NCBI RefSeq assembly: GCF_002632585.1
Contig: NZ_NIBV01000002.1
Location: forward strand, 1,878,561 to 1,942,560
Reading direction: 5' to 3'
DNA from: Xenorhabdus szentirmaii DSM 16338
Lineage (GTDB): Bacteria > Pseudomonadota > Gammaproteobacteria > Enterobacterales > Enterobacteriaceae
Length of the DNA: 64,000 nucleotides
In this document: piece after piece, positions 58,001 to 64,000 of the stretch
How the letters are laid out: each line of letters starts with the position of its first letter
How positions within the stretch are numbered: the first letter of the stretch is position 1
Translations under genes and position numbers: made by a program
Notes under the pieces: model-generated
Databases searched by the model: none
What the model was told of the DNA's origin: nothing
Seen by the model: the letters and a program-made list of their open reading frames with translations, nothing else

Positions 58001-60814
58001 AACAACACTCGTATTGAGAACAGATTAACGTTCCGCAATGCCATCGAAAAAACCGATTATCCCTTGTCACTGATGGCTTATGAGCCGGACAACAGCCTGA
58101 AAGTCATATTGAGTTATGGCGAAGAGTGGATAACCGATAAACAAGCGCAGCGCTTGCTTGGTCAGATTGAACGTATCCTGTGTGCCGTCGCCAGCGATCC
58201 ATACCAGCCACACACATCAGTCACGTTCCTCAGCGAAGAAGAGCGCCATACCTTGCTGCATACTTGGAATCAAACTGACGCTGCTTATCCGCAGGACAAG
58301 ACCCTGCAACAATTGTTTGAAGCTCAGGCAGAAAAAACACCGGATAACTTGGCACTGGAATTTGCGGGAGAAACGCTCACCTACCGTCAGCTCAATGAGC
58401 GGGCAAATCAACTTGCCCATGTCATCCGTAACCATTACCAACAACGATTTAATGCCCCCATGCAGGCAGATACCCCCATTGCCCTTTATCTTGACCGCAG
58501 TCTGGAAATGGTGGTCAGTATTCTGGCAGTGCTGAAAGCAGGCGGGACTTATGTGCCCATTTCACCGGAATATCCGGCGGAGAGAGTGCAATTTATTCTG
58601 TCTGACATTATTGCACCTTGTATCATTACCCAACAGCAATATAGGGCGACATTGGCAAACTACAGCCAAATTCTTTCAGAACACCCTATATTAATTCCTG
58701 CGGATGAGCAGACAGCCACAACCGCGCTGCCAGTGGAAAACCTGACACCGATAAATAAATCTACCGATCTGGCGTATATCATCTATACCTCAGGAACTAC
58801 AGGTCAACCCAAAGGGGCCATGATTGAGCATTCCAGCGTCAGTAATCTGGCTCAATTTATTGCCCGGACACATTCACTGAATCCGCAAACCAGAACGTTG
58901 TTTTTCTCCAATTATGTCTTTGATGCTTCTGTTTTTGAGATCTTCCCTGCCCTGCTGGCAGGCAGTTCCCTGTTTATTGCCCCGATAGCGGTGACAAAAG
59001 ACAGTAATCAACTACTGACATTCATCAATATGCATGAAATTACCAAAGCGTTTATTCCAACCGCTTTGATGAACCATTTTTCCGCGCCATTACTCCGGTC
59101 GACTTTGCAGACTATCCACACCGGCGGCGAAACGCTGAATGCGCTGGATCTGCATTCGGGTGTGACCGTATTCAATCAGTATGGCCCTACTGAAATTACC
59201 GTTTGCGCCACTCAATGTTTATTGCAGGGCCGGGAGCGGCCCATCGGTAAAGGCATCGACAATACCCGTTTGTATGTTCTTGATGATGAAGGCCATCCCG
59301 TTCCTATCGGTGCGGCGGGAGAACTGTATATCGGCGGAGCCGGTCTGGCCCGGGGATACTGGAATCGGCCCGAACTGACCGCTGAGTATTTTGTAGCAAA
59401 CCCATTTGCGACAGCGGAAGATACAATCAAAGGCTACACCCGTCTGTATAAAACCGGAGATGTTGTACGATGGTCGCCAAATGGCAACCTTGAATATCTG
59501 GGACGCAACGATTCTCAGGTCAAAATCCGCGGTTATCGCATTGAATTGGGGGAAATTGAAACGGCTTTATCCACACATCCACAAGTCAAACAGGCCGTCG
59601 TGATTGACCATGAACATAAAGGAAACCGTATACTTGCTGCCTATCTGGTCACAGAAGTTGCAGATGGCGAATTGTCTGATGAGAGCCTGATTAAGCACCT
59701 TTCCGCCCGTTTGCCGGAATATATGGTACCCGCCAGCTTTACCTGCATTGAAGCGGTGCCATTAACACTGAATGGCAAATTGGATCGCCGTGCCCTGCCA
59801 GAACCTGTCAGGGGAAACCGGGACAGTTATGTTGCACCGCGCAATGAACTGGAAACCCAGCTTTGCGCTATTTGGCAGGATGTTGTGGGATTGGAACAGG
59901 TCGGCATTGAAGATAATTTCTTCCGCATTGGCGGTAACTCCCTGATGGCAATCAAACTGACCACAGTCATGCGCAATCAACTGGAAGTGGACATTCCCTT
60001 AAATATCCTGTTTAGCCATAAATCGATTGCCTTATTATCGGAATGGCTAGGATCGGGTCATTTAACATCCGGTTTACTGAATGAGTTAACCCCACAATCG
60101 ACGGCAAAAAATAAGTTATTTATGATCCATGCCGCCAACTGCGGCAGTGAAGTCTATGAACCTCTGGCAAATGCCTTATCTGATAGCTATAACTGTATCG
60201 GCATCGATAATTATAATCTTTGTGCAGAGGATAAAATCGACTCATTGCAACAGATAGCGCAAATCTACATGAAGTTAATGTTAACCGAAACGTCCATTGA
60301 TGAGCCTATCCGTATTTTAGGCTGGTCATTGGGGGGGCAGTTGGCGATGGAGATGGCTTTTCAATTTGAGCAACTCGGTGCAAAAGACATTGAGTTATTT
60401 TTATTGGACACCATCATGAACAATGATGAGATAAAAGAAATTAGAAATAATCTGGATATGTCATCTATAGACAAACAAATTACAAACATTTTGCATGAAA
60501 AAGGAGCAAGCGATACTTATATCCATAAAGTGCTGGAAACGGTTCCTATTGAAAGCAGAATGGCCAATTGTGATTTAAGCGGGAAATTGGCACACTCAAA
60601 AGTCACTTTATTTAAGGCAGGTAAAATCAACCCATCCCATCAAGAAAGCGTTGAATTATTGATATACCAATTAATAGAAAAAACTCCGGACAATAATGTT
60701 TCACAATGGGTAAATACGCCATTGGAGATGGTATTGCTGGAAGATTGCCATCATGAAAACATTATTAATGCCATTGAGTTAATCAGAAAAGAAATACTGA
60801 AAACACCGCATTAA
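52046..60814 (+). CDS. Non-ribosomal peptide synthetase, two modules, docking-C-A-T-E-C-A-T-TE
   Basis: 2922 residues. 1-55 is a TubC-type N-terminal docking domain (LFKELNKNHVSLWVCENKLK). Module 5: C about 88-510 (LHHCIIDGW), A 552-1060, T Ser1101 (GGDSI), E 1150-1600 (HHLIIDVVSW). Module 6: C 1615-2060 (KHHAIIDGW), A 2082-2580, T Ser2632 (GGNSL), type I thioesterase 2680-2922 with GWSLGG (Ser2761), LLDT Asp and DCHHEN His (about 2902). Both C domains begin with PATSLQQGF, the form that accepts D-residues, consistent with E domains in modules 4 and 5. Codes by eye: A5 D-A-W-F-L-G-V-T-F-K, hydrophobic; A6 D-A-F-F-H-G-Q-V-C-K, unassigned. Releases the finished hexapeptide. Confidence 0.95.
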   Translation: MLMLFKELNKNHVSLWVCENKLKLAYTGDTPPVQLIDEVKQKKDNILAFLNEKRVFSEEAFKDFIFRKNIASEHHTNSGVSAPTAKNAIEAIFPATSLQQGFVYHYLAQPQDDAYRVQLLLDYHANVDSAIYQQAWLLASLRFPILRTAFDWEGEILQVVTANHSIDSKNFTTKDISQLAEKDRNEAIEAIQQHDRAQPFDLSRPGLVRFTFIKQEEQLITVLITLHHCIIDGWSYPILLQAVHKYYNELAQGCSPNIVADKAYLATQQYYLDHKAETEAYWRERKSQFHSMHVHGTNDLSPLLSHRVDLAKIKTVEKPAGQILTIQGSPYEQLKDTCREQGITLNVALQFAWNKLLHSYTGDGHTIVGTTVSGRDVPVEGIESSVGLYINTLPLMVQWEQTDSIAAVLQNIQQDIAALNSHSTVSLSSLQSNGERLFHSLLVFENYPLPEASENKEGIGHTLTFRRAIEKVDYPVLLMAYTHDNRLVIKFSYGEDWLTEKQAQRLLCQLERILHAVAYTPNLQHSSITLLSEEERHALLDNWNQTAVPYPQDKTLQQQFEAQAAQRPDAIAVIFEEQRISYGELNRRANRLAHHLIALGVRPDDRVAICLERSPEMVVGILAILKAGGAYVPLDPTYPAERLAYMLEDSAPVVFLTQTAQAGKLSSTVPSMLHDKMVLLDAHAPRFETLPDTNPDTQALGLTSRHLAYVIYTSGSTGQPKGVMVEHRSVLRLTSNNGFADIGPDDCIAHCANISFDAATWEVWSGLVHGARILLIPEKTLLHPAEFGQCLSSEGVSALFLTTALFNQYAGLIAPSLSGLRYVLFGGEQADNRSAIRLRAEHAPKHLLHVYGPTETTTFATAYEIPLIESEDKKLPIGRPIGNTRIYILDKQGQPVPVGAAGEIHIGGAGVARGYLNRPDLTAERFLPDPFSPQPDARMYKTGDLARWLPDGNIEYLSRNDFQVKLRGFRIELGEIENVLTAHPQVRQAVVIDCDYNGHKGLAAYLISEGALSDDMLIQHLSDRLPEYMIPASFTRLENLPLTRNGKVDRHALPKPALGDHDNYVAPRNALETQLCAIWQEVLKLEHISIDDNFFRIGGDSIVSIQLVSKLRQAGFALQVKSIFEAPTVAQLSQLLLQTSATDKIVAEQGLLNGEFDLLPIQQDFFNWHLPSPHHWNQAFMIRLPGNIHYAAIEQALTTLTGRHDMLRVSFSTPKPDTINPAGTIQKHRQCYSANMPPLLPALLHCDVSTLNDVEKQQRLTQWQSGFDYCTGPLWQAGHLTGYADGSARLFFAFHHLIIDVVSWRIIAEDIRRLLQGETLPAKTSSYRQWVNAVHCYAHNTYNAHKAHKAHNAKSQQQEIAYWQQVVAGNTAHPVSGKASHHMLDISAELTDILLREANSGYQTEINDLLLSALTLALQAVFSSPVNHITLEGHGREAIDDTLDVSETVGWFTTMYPVRLAMQDEIAETIIHTKEMLRAVPNKGIGYGALRQVGYLTGNLPAISFNYLGQLGGETGQDWLLTSDECGIAVADDNHSHLLLNINGLIQAGTLQFNVSSRLPEAQTTTFITAFEQALHSVITAGQKQAQLGGIRTPSDYGIEGVSTRLLRHLQQKYPIEALYPATSLQQGFIYHHLTQPQDDAYRVQLLLDYHTDLNITAYQKAWSLASLRFPILRTAFNWDEEVLQIATEGASIRAENFGINDISQLSEEERNSAINAIQQHDRALPFDFSQPGLIRFTVIKQHEQLVTVLITKHHAIIDGWSNPILLQTVHEYYNELAQGRTPQIVADHAYLATQHYYLHHKAEIEAYWAERKAQFHGINDLSALLSHHVDLAQVKSIERPMEQTVTLQGDAYQQLKKMSREHGITLNAMLQFAWHKLLHSYTGDEQTIVGTTVSGRDVPVAGIESSVGLYINTLPLMVQWDKANNIISVLQEIQKDIASLNSYSAVSLTNLQSGGERLFHSLLVFENYPAPVIGDNSADGSDNGNNTRIENRLTFRNAIEKTDYPLSLMAYEPDNSLKVILSYGEEWITDKQAQRLLGQIERILCAVASDPYQPHTSVTFLSEEERHTLLHTWNQTDAAYPQDKTLQQLFEAQAEKTPDNLALEFAGETLTYRQLNERANQLAHVIRNHYQQRFNAPMQADTPIALYLDRSLEMVVSILAVLKAGGTYVPISPEYPAERVQFILSDIIAPCIITQQQYRATLANYSQILSEHPILIPADEQTATTALPVENLTPINKSTDLAYIIYTSGTTGQPKGAMIEHSSVSNLAQFIARTHSLNPQTRTLFFSNYVFDASVFEIFPALLAGSSLFIAPIAVTKDSNQLLTFINMHEITKAFIPTALMNHFSAPLLRSTLQTIHTGGETLNALDLHSGVTVFNQYGPTEITVCATQCLLQGRERPIGKGIDNTRLYVLDDEGHPVPIGAAGELYIGGAGLARGYWNRPELTAEYFVANPFATAEDTIKGYTRLYKTGDVVRWSPNGNLEYLGRNDSQVKIRGYRIELGEIETALSTHPQVKQAVVIDHEHKGNRILAAYLVTEVADGELSDESLIKHLSARLPEYMVPASFTCIEAVPLTLNGKLDRRALPEPVRGNRDSYVAPRNELETQLCAIWQDVVGLEQVGIEDNFFRIGGNSLMAIKLTTVMRNQLEVDIPLNILFSHKSIALLSEWLGSGHLTSGLLNELTPQSTAKNKLFMIHAANCGSEVYEPLANALSDSYNCIGIDNYNLCAEDKIDSLQQIAQIYMKLMLTETSIDEPIRILGWSLGGQLAMEMAFQFEQLGAKDIELFLLDTIMNNDEIKEIRNNLDMSSIDKQITNILHEKGASDTYIHKVLETVPIESRMANCDLSGKLAHSKVTLFKAGKINPSHQESVELLIYQLIEKTPDNNVSQWVNTPLEMVLLEDCHHENIINAIELIRKEILKTPH

Positions 60815-60841
60815 CAGATAAAATACATTAAATTTTGACTA

Positions 60842-60874
60842 ATGAAGCCAGTAATGCTGGCTTCATATTTTCTT
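60842..60874 (+). terminator. Rho-independent terminator of the NRPS operon
   Basis: Perfect 10-bp stem ATGAAGCCAG/CTGGCTTCAT (60842-60851, 60857-60866), 5-nt loop, followed by ATTTTCTT, 28 nt after the stop codon. Confidence 0.82.
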
Positions 60875-61301
60875 GCGATATAAGAACTTTTAAGCGAAAA
60901 AGAGAGCAATATATCCTCAATAGACTCATTTATTATCATTTTTTCTAGTGGCCGCATATTTTATCTCTCTATTTTTATTGGGTTTCGTCAAAATATTTAC
61001 CTCCTACGAAGGCTAATATCAATCAATTTTTCCAAAAAAATGAGTTTAATCGTTTTATTTTTTGTTAGAGAAAAATCAGCTTATTGGCAATTTATTCTAT
61101 CAGAATTCTGTTGATACTTTATATTCCACCAAAAATAGAGAAAAATTGGACTTAATTGGTTAATTAATTTTATAAATTGACGTGTAAAATAAATAACCTT
61201 AACTAGCCAAGTGCCCTTTTCATTCAGCATAATACCGAACTCTGGTGGATAAGATATAAGTAAAACTCAATGAAAAACAATGACAAAACGGAGATATAAA
61301 G
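60875..61301. other. Intergenic region before the PAAR gene
   Basis: About 430 bp of AT-rich DNA with no gene. TTGACG at 61177-61182 could be a -35 box for the PAAR gene, but no good -10 follows at the right distance. The PAAR ribosome site GGAG lies 8 nt before ATG 61302. Confidence 0.4.
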
Positions 61302-61565
61302 ATGGCAGGTAAAGCAGTTATTCTCTTAAACGACACCACAGATCATGGTGGTAAAGTGATAACCGCCATTGGCGGTTATACCTACCAAGGTGTACCTGTT
61401 GCAGGCGTAGGCGATATGGTTGCTTGCCCAACATGCTTGGGGACATATCCAATTGTTGAGGGAACTGAATTGTTGAAGTCTCAAGGCAAACTTATTGCGC
61501 TGGAAGGAATGAAAACAGCTTGTGGCGCTAAACTCATTGCTAGCCAAAAAGATTTTCTCGCTTAA
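61302..61565 (+). CDS. PAAR-domain protein (T6SS spike tip)
   Basis: 87 residues making up a single PAAR domain, the cone that caps the VgrG spike of the type VI secretion system. Visible features: GGKVITAIGGYTYQGVPVAG (first strand pair), GDMVACPTCLGTYPIVEG with a Cys pair, and GMKTACGAKLIASQKDF. His/Cys residues are placed to bind the tip metal ion. No effector domain is fused and no T6SS structural gene lies in the window; it is an orphan, followed by gene remnants that may once have been its cargo and immunity gene. Confidence 0.88.
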   Translation: MAGKAVILLNDTTDHGGKVITAIGGYTYQGVPVAGVGDMVACPTCLGTYPIVEGTELLKSQGKLIALEGMKTACGAKLIASQKDFLA

Positions 61566-61574
61566 TTAAATGCA

Positions 61575-61601
61575 TATCCGCCTTATTTTATCAGGCGGAT
61601 A
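61575..61601. terminator. Hairpin after the PAAR gene
   Basis: Perfect 9-bp stem TATCCGCCT/AGGCGGATA with 9-nt loop, ten bases after the PAAR stop. No T run follows; probable transcript end. Confidence 0.5.
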
Positions 61602-61639
61602 AACTCAAAATCAGACGAAAACCAGATTTAGTTGATTAA

Positions 61640-61825
61640 TTAAATTGCAGACAGATCTATGAAGTTAATCAGTTAACAAAAGGAGCAGTTCCTTATGATG
61701 GCGCTGGTATAAAAGCTTTTATTAATGGCGCAGAAAAACCTAAAGAGATGAAAGAGTTTTTAAATATTATCGACTATAGACCATTCGACATGCTTCTCTC
61801 CCGAATGCCATACTCATGTCAATGA
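61640..61825 (+). pseudogene. Gene remnant downstream of PAAR
   Basis: An open stretch with no start codon near its beginning reads protein-like sequence (QIYEVNQLTKGAVPYDGAG, then KAFINGAEKPKEMKEFLNI) up to about 61770, after which it runs antisense into the neighbouring pseudogene and stops at 61823-61825. Probably the fragment of a former effector or accessory gene. Family not recognised. Confidence 0.35.
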
Positions 61826-62241
61826 ATACAGTATCATTATCATAACCGATGGAGACAATTCCCCCTTTTTGTAGCGTAATATAAAACTCGTCAAGTAATG
61901 TCACTGATAATGACGTATGTTCTCCATACTTTTTCTCTACGGCTTTACTTACTGCCTTAATATGGTCATCACCAACACTAATTTCTAACCTGCTAAACTT
62001 TCCATTAAAAAAAATGCCACTGCTCTACGCTTTGTGTTAGCAAACGAAAAGTCAGGGCATGAATAAAGTGATATTCCTTTTGATTGAGAGAAATCGACTG
62101 GTTTTCCTTCTTCAAAATGGCATAATTTTTTCGCAAAGAACTCTTTTTCTGTCATACCGAATTTTGCATCTTTGTACCCATCAACCGCCATTGCATTAAA
62201 ACTAATCATTCCCAATGCAAATATCATTGCCAATTTTTCAT
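61767..62241 (-). pseudogene. Periplasmic protein gene broken by two homopolymer indels
   Basis: ATG 62241 has an ideal AGGAG 5 nt upstream, but the second codons hold five A where six are needed to enter the signal-peptide frame (LAMIFALGMISFNAMA). That frame reads DGYKDAKFGMTEKEFFAKKL to a run of eight T (62009-62016), where one missing T leads to a premature stop at 61985; adding one T continues with FNGKFSRLEISVGDDHIKAV, LLDEFYITLQKGGIVSIGYD and FIDMSMAF to TAA at 61767. The corrected protein is about 157 residues, secreted, family unknown. Either a decayed gene or sequencing error in both runs. Confidence 0.6.
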
Positions 62242-62280
62242 GTTATCTCCTTTTATCTTAGGCAATGATAACGATAAAGT

Positions 62281-62328
62281 TTGGTATCCCCAACTTTTGG
62301 TATCCCCAACTTTTGTTATCCCCAACTT
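62281..62328. repeat. Three tandem 16-bp repeats
   Basis: TTGGTATCCCCAACTT occurs at 62281-62296 and 62297-62312, and as TTGTTATCCCCAACTT at 62313-62328. The array is flanked by GATAAAGT on the left and AAAGTTTTATC on the right, a near inverted pair. Located 130 bp downstream of the PTS IIC gene and just upstream of the broken periplasmic gene. Confidence 0.85.
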
Positions 62329-62458
62329 AAAGTTTTATCAATCCCTTGAACGTGAAAGAGAATGGGAATAAGTAAAAATCACCTATCTGATAATGATCAT
62401 TAATCATCTTGACAGACAATTTCAACCGGTAAACACAGAAACGACTTTTCCCTTTAAA

Positions 62459-63739
62459 TCAGAAGCGAGCCAACATTCCCAATAAAATCCCGACCACACC
62501 ATAATCCGCATCACTGAATGTGGTATTGGCAATCCCCATATCGCCCAAAACAGGCAGTAAAAATGCAGGAAGAAAGGTAATCAGCATTCCCTGTGCAAAC
62601 GAACCCAATATTGCCCCCCTTCTTCCTCCCGTTGCGTTGCCGAACACTCCCGCGGTTGCACCAACAAAGAAATGTGCCACCACGCTGGGAATAATGACAC
62701 TCAGGTTGAATATATACTGGTCAAATATATAAAGAAGGAACATGCCAACCACGCCTGCGGCAAAACTACTCAGAAAGCCAACCAAAACAGCATTGGGGGC
62801 ATAAGGAAAAACGACCGGACAATCCAGCGCAGGTTTGGCGTTTGGCACTAATTTATCGGAAATGCCTTTAAAGGCCGGAACTATCTCGGCAATCACCATC
62901 CTGACACCTTGCAGGATAATATAAACGCCCGCCGCAAAAGTGATGGATTGCATCACGGCAAACATAACGCTATTTTTTCCGCCGCTGACCTGCCTGACAA
63001 AATCATCCCCCGCAAATAGGCAGGTAATGATAAAAATAATCGCCATAGTAAAAGAAATGGCAACCGGTGTATCACGCATAAATAATAAACTTTTCGGTAC
63101 GTTCATTTCCTCTGTGGAATAGGCTTTATTGCCCAATCGACTGCCGATAAATCCCGACAAGACGTAAGAAAGCGTTGAAAAATGCCCGAGCGCCACGTCA
63201 TCTGAGCCTGTTATCTTTTTCATGAAGGGATGGGCGATGGCAGGGAAGAATACCATTGATCCCCCCACAACCAATGAACCAATCGTAACCAACTTGATGC
63301 CGTTAATGCCTGCCGCTGACAGGATAACCGCCACCAGCATTGACATAAATAAGGTATGGTGCCCTGTCAGGAAAATAAATTTCCATGGCGTGAAACGGGC
63401 AATCAGAATATTGATAATCATCGCAAAAAACATGATCAATGCCATCTCTTTGCCAAGACTCTTCTGTGCGATGGAAACAATGGCTTCATTGCTCGGAACA
63501 ACGCCATGAACGCCAAAAGCATGTTGGAAGATAATAGAAAACCCGCTCAATGCATGGATGATGACACCTGAGCCAGCCCCCAGAATAACAAAACCCAGAA
63601 TGGTTTTTATTGTCCCGGTTATGCACTCAATCACCGGTTTTTTCTGAAGAATTAATCCGAGTAAGGCAATTAAACCGACTAAAATAGCCGGCTCTGACAG
63701 AATATCGTTCATCAGGAAGTGAAAGAAATCCATATTCAT
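62459..63739 (-). CDS. PTS transporter IIC component, UlaA (ascorbate) type
   Basis: Membrane permease of a phosphotransferase system, 426 residues with about 10-12 hydrophobic segments. TGHHTLFMSMLVAVILSAAG, GGSMVFFPAIAHPFMKKITG, GHFSTLSYVLSG and GNATGGRRGAILGSFAQG are characteristic of the UlaA/SgaT ascorbate family. E. coli UlaA is longer (465). It follows a IIB gene by 6 nt on the same strand. The sugar acid transported cannot be stated; the family also includes paralogues for unknown substrates. GatC-type galactitol permease is less likely. Confidence 0.82.
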   Translation of the reverse strand: MNMDFFHFLMNDILSEPAILVGLIALLGLILQKKPVIECITGTIKTILGFVILGAGSGVIIHALSGFSIIFQHAFGVHGVVPSNEAIVSIAQKSLGKEMALIMFFAMIINILIARFTPWKFIFLTGHHTLFMSMLVAVILSAAGINGIKLVTIGSLVVGGSMVFFPAIAHPFMKKITGSDDVALGHFSTLSYVLSGFIGSRLGNKAYSTEEMNVPKSLLFMRDTPVAISFTMAIIFIITCLFAGDDFVRQVSGGKNSVMFAVMQSITFAAGVYIILQGVRMVIAEIVPAFKGISDKLVPNAKPALDCPVVFPYAPNAVLVGFLSSFAAGVVGMFLLYIFDQYIFNLSVIIPSVVAHFFVGATAGVFGNATGGRRGAILGSFAQGMLITFLPAFLLPVLGDMGIANTTFSDADYGVVGILLGMLARF

Positions 63740-63745
63740 CTCCGA

Positions 63746-64000
63746 TTACAATTTAATTATTTCAAACAGTACCGCAGATAATCGGGCTTTCATCGCGGAT
63801 TTATCCAACATATTTTCCAATGCAATAATTTTCCCATCGACATTTTGTGTGATGAGCTGTTCGGCAATGTCTTTTGTGCCAATAAAAATATCACTGGCAG
63901 TGCCTTTGGCTGAGCCTAAATCAATATGTTCGACATTCGCTTCCACACCTAACTCTTTCAGAATGTTCTTGATACTCATTTCCATTATCAAACTTGTACC
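63746..64000 (-). CDS. PTS IIB component, truncated by window edge
   Basis: The frame is open to the last base of the window and reads GTSLIMEMSIKNILKELGV, the sequence that normally follows the phosphorylated Cys of a IIB domain (C-G-x-G-x-GTS). So the Cys and start codon lie beyond 64000; the internal ATG at 63991 is not the start. The rest (SAKGTASDIFIGTKDIAEQL) fits the UlaB/GatB fold. Operon with the IIC gene; IIA presumably lies further upstream. Confidence 0.8.
   Translation of the reverse strand, partial: GTSLIMEMSIKNILKELGVEANVEHIDLGSAKGTASDIFIGTKDIAEQLITQNVDGKIIALENMLDKSAMKARLSAVLFEIIKL

Noticed and set aside
42907..59240. Naming the amino acids of A2, A5 and A6 from their eye-read codes
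   Set aside because: The codes do not match a signature I remember securely; a forced call would be guesswork.
62281..62328. CRISPR or plasmid-type iterons marking an origin
   Set aside because: Only three copies, no spacers, no replication gene or DnaA-box cluster nearby.

Overview
The window looks like the chromosome of an entomopathogenic gamma-proteobacterium of the Morganellaceae, most likely Xenorhabdus (Photorhabdus is the alternative). This is inferred from AT-rich intergenic DNA, enteric-type housekeeping proteins that resemble E. coli orthologues recalled from memory, a TubC-docked NRPS pair with Xenorhabdus-style domain order, a chaperone-usher fimbria and an orphan T6SS PAAR protein. 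No database search was possible; family names rest on visible motifs and remembered sequences.

Layout. 0.1-1.9 kb: tyrosine permease tyrP and the yfaZ outer-membrane protein, converging on a strong hairpin. 2.1-14.9 kb (minus strand): the menaquinone genes menF and menDHBCE, split by a four-gene fimbrial operon (pilin, chaperone, usher, tip adhesin). 15.6-21.4 kb (minus): a compact biosynthetic operon reading iron-sulfur flavoprotein, NRPS-like A-T enzyme carrying half a condensation domain, a short out-of-frame carrier-protein-like ORF, a PaaK-type acyl ligase and a KASIII-like acyltransferase. I do not recognise its product, and it is the best candidate for an undescribed system. 21.4-23 kb: long AT-rich intergenic region. 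23-33.2 kb (plus): pgaABCD (poly-N-acetylglucosamine biofilm polysaccharide), followed by yfiR-dgcN-yfiB (c-di-GMP signalling) and an EAL-domain gene, so the exopolysaccharide machine sits beside its probable c-di-GMP control. 33.2-37.3 kb: a decayed IS1595-type element, four small unknown (immunity-like) genes, a papain/NlpC-like putative effector and one orphan. 37.8-60.8 kb (plus): two giant NRPS genes, six modules in all, C-A-T / C-A-T / C-A-T / C-A-T-E // docking-C-A-T-E / C-A-T-TE. Modules 1 and 3 carry a textbook threonine code; D-residues are expected at positions 4 and 5. 61.3-62.3 kb: PAAR protein and two decayed gene remnants. 62.4-64 kb: PTS IIC (UlaA type) and a IIB gene cut by the window edge.

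How the parts work together. menFDHBC and menE cover isochorismate to o-succinylbenzoyl-CoA to DHNA-CoA. PgaC/D polymerise poly-GlcNAc, PgaB deacetylates it and PgaA exports it; the membrane cyclase DgcN, restrained by periplasmic YfiR and released by lipoprotein YfiB, is expected to supply the c-di-GMP that activates PgaCD. The giant NRPS should make a hexapeptide (probably N-acylated and cyclised or released by the terminal thioesterase). Accessory loci (fimbria, biosynthetic operon, effector/immunity genes, NRPS, PAAR) alternate with core genes, suggesting several insertion hot spots.
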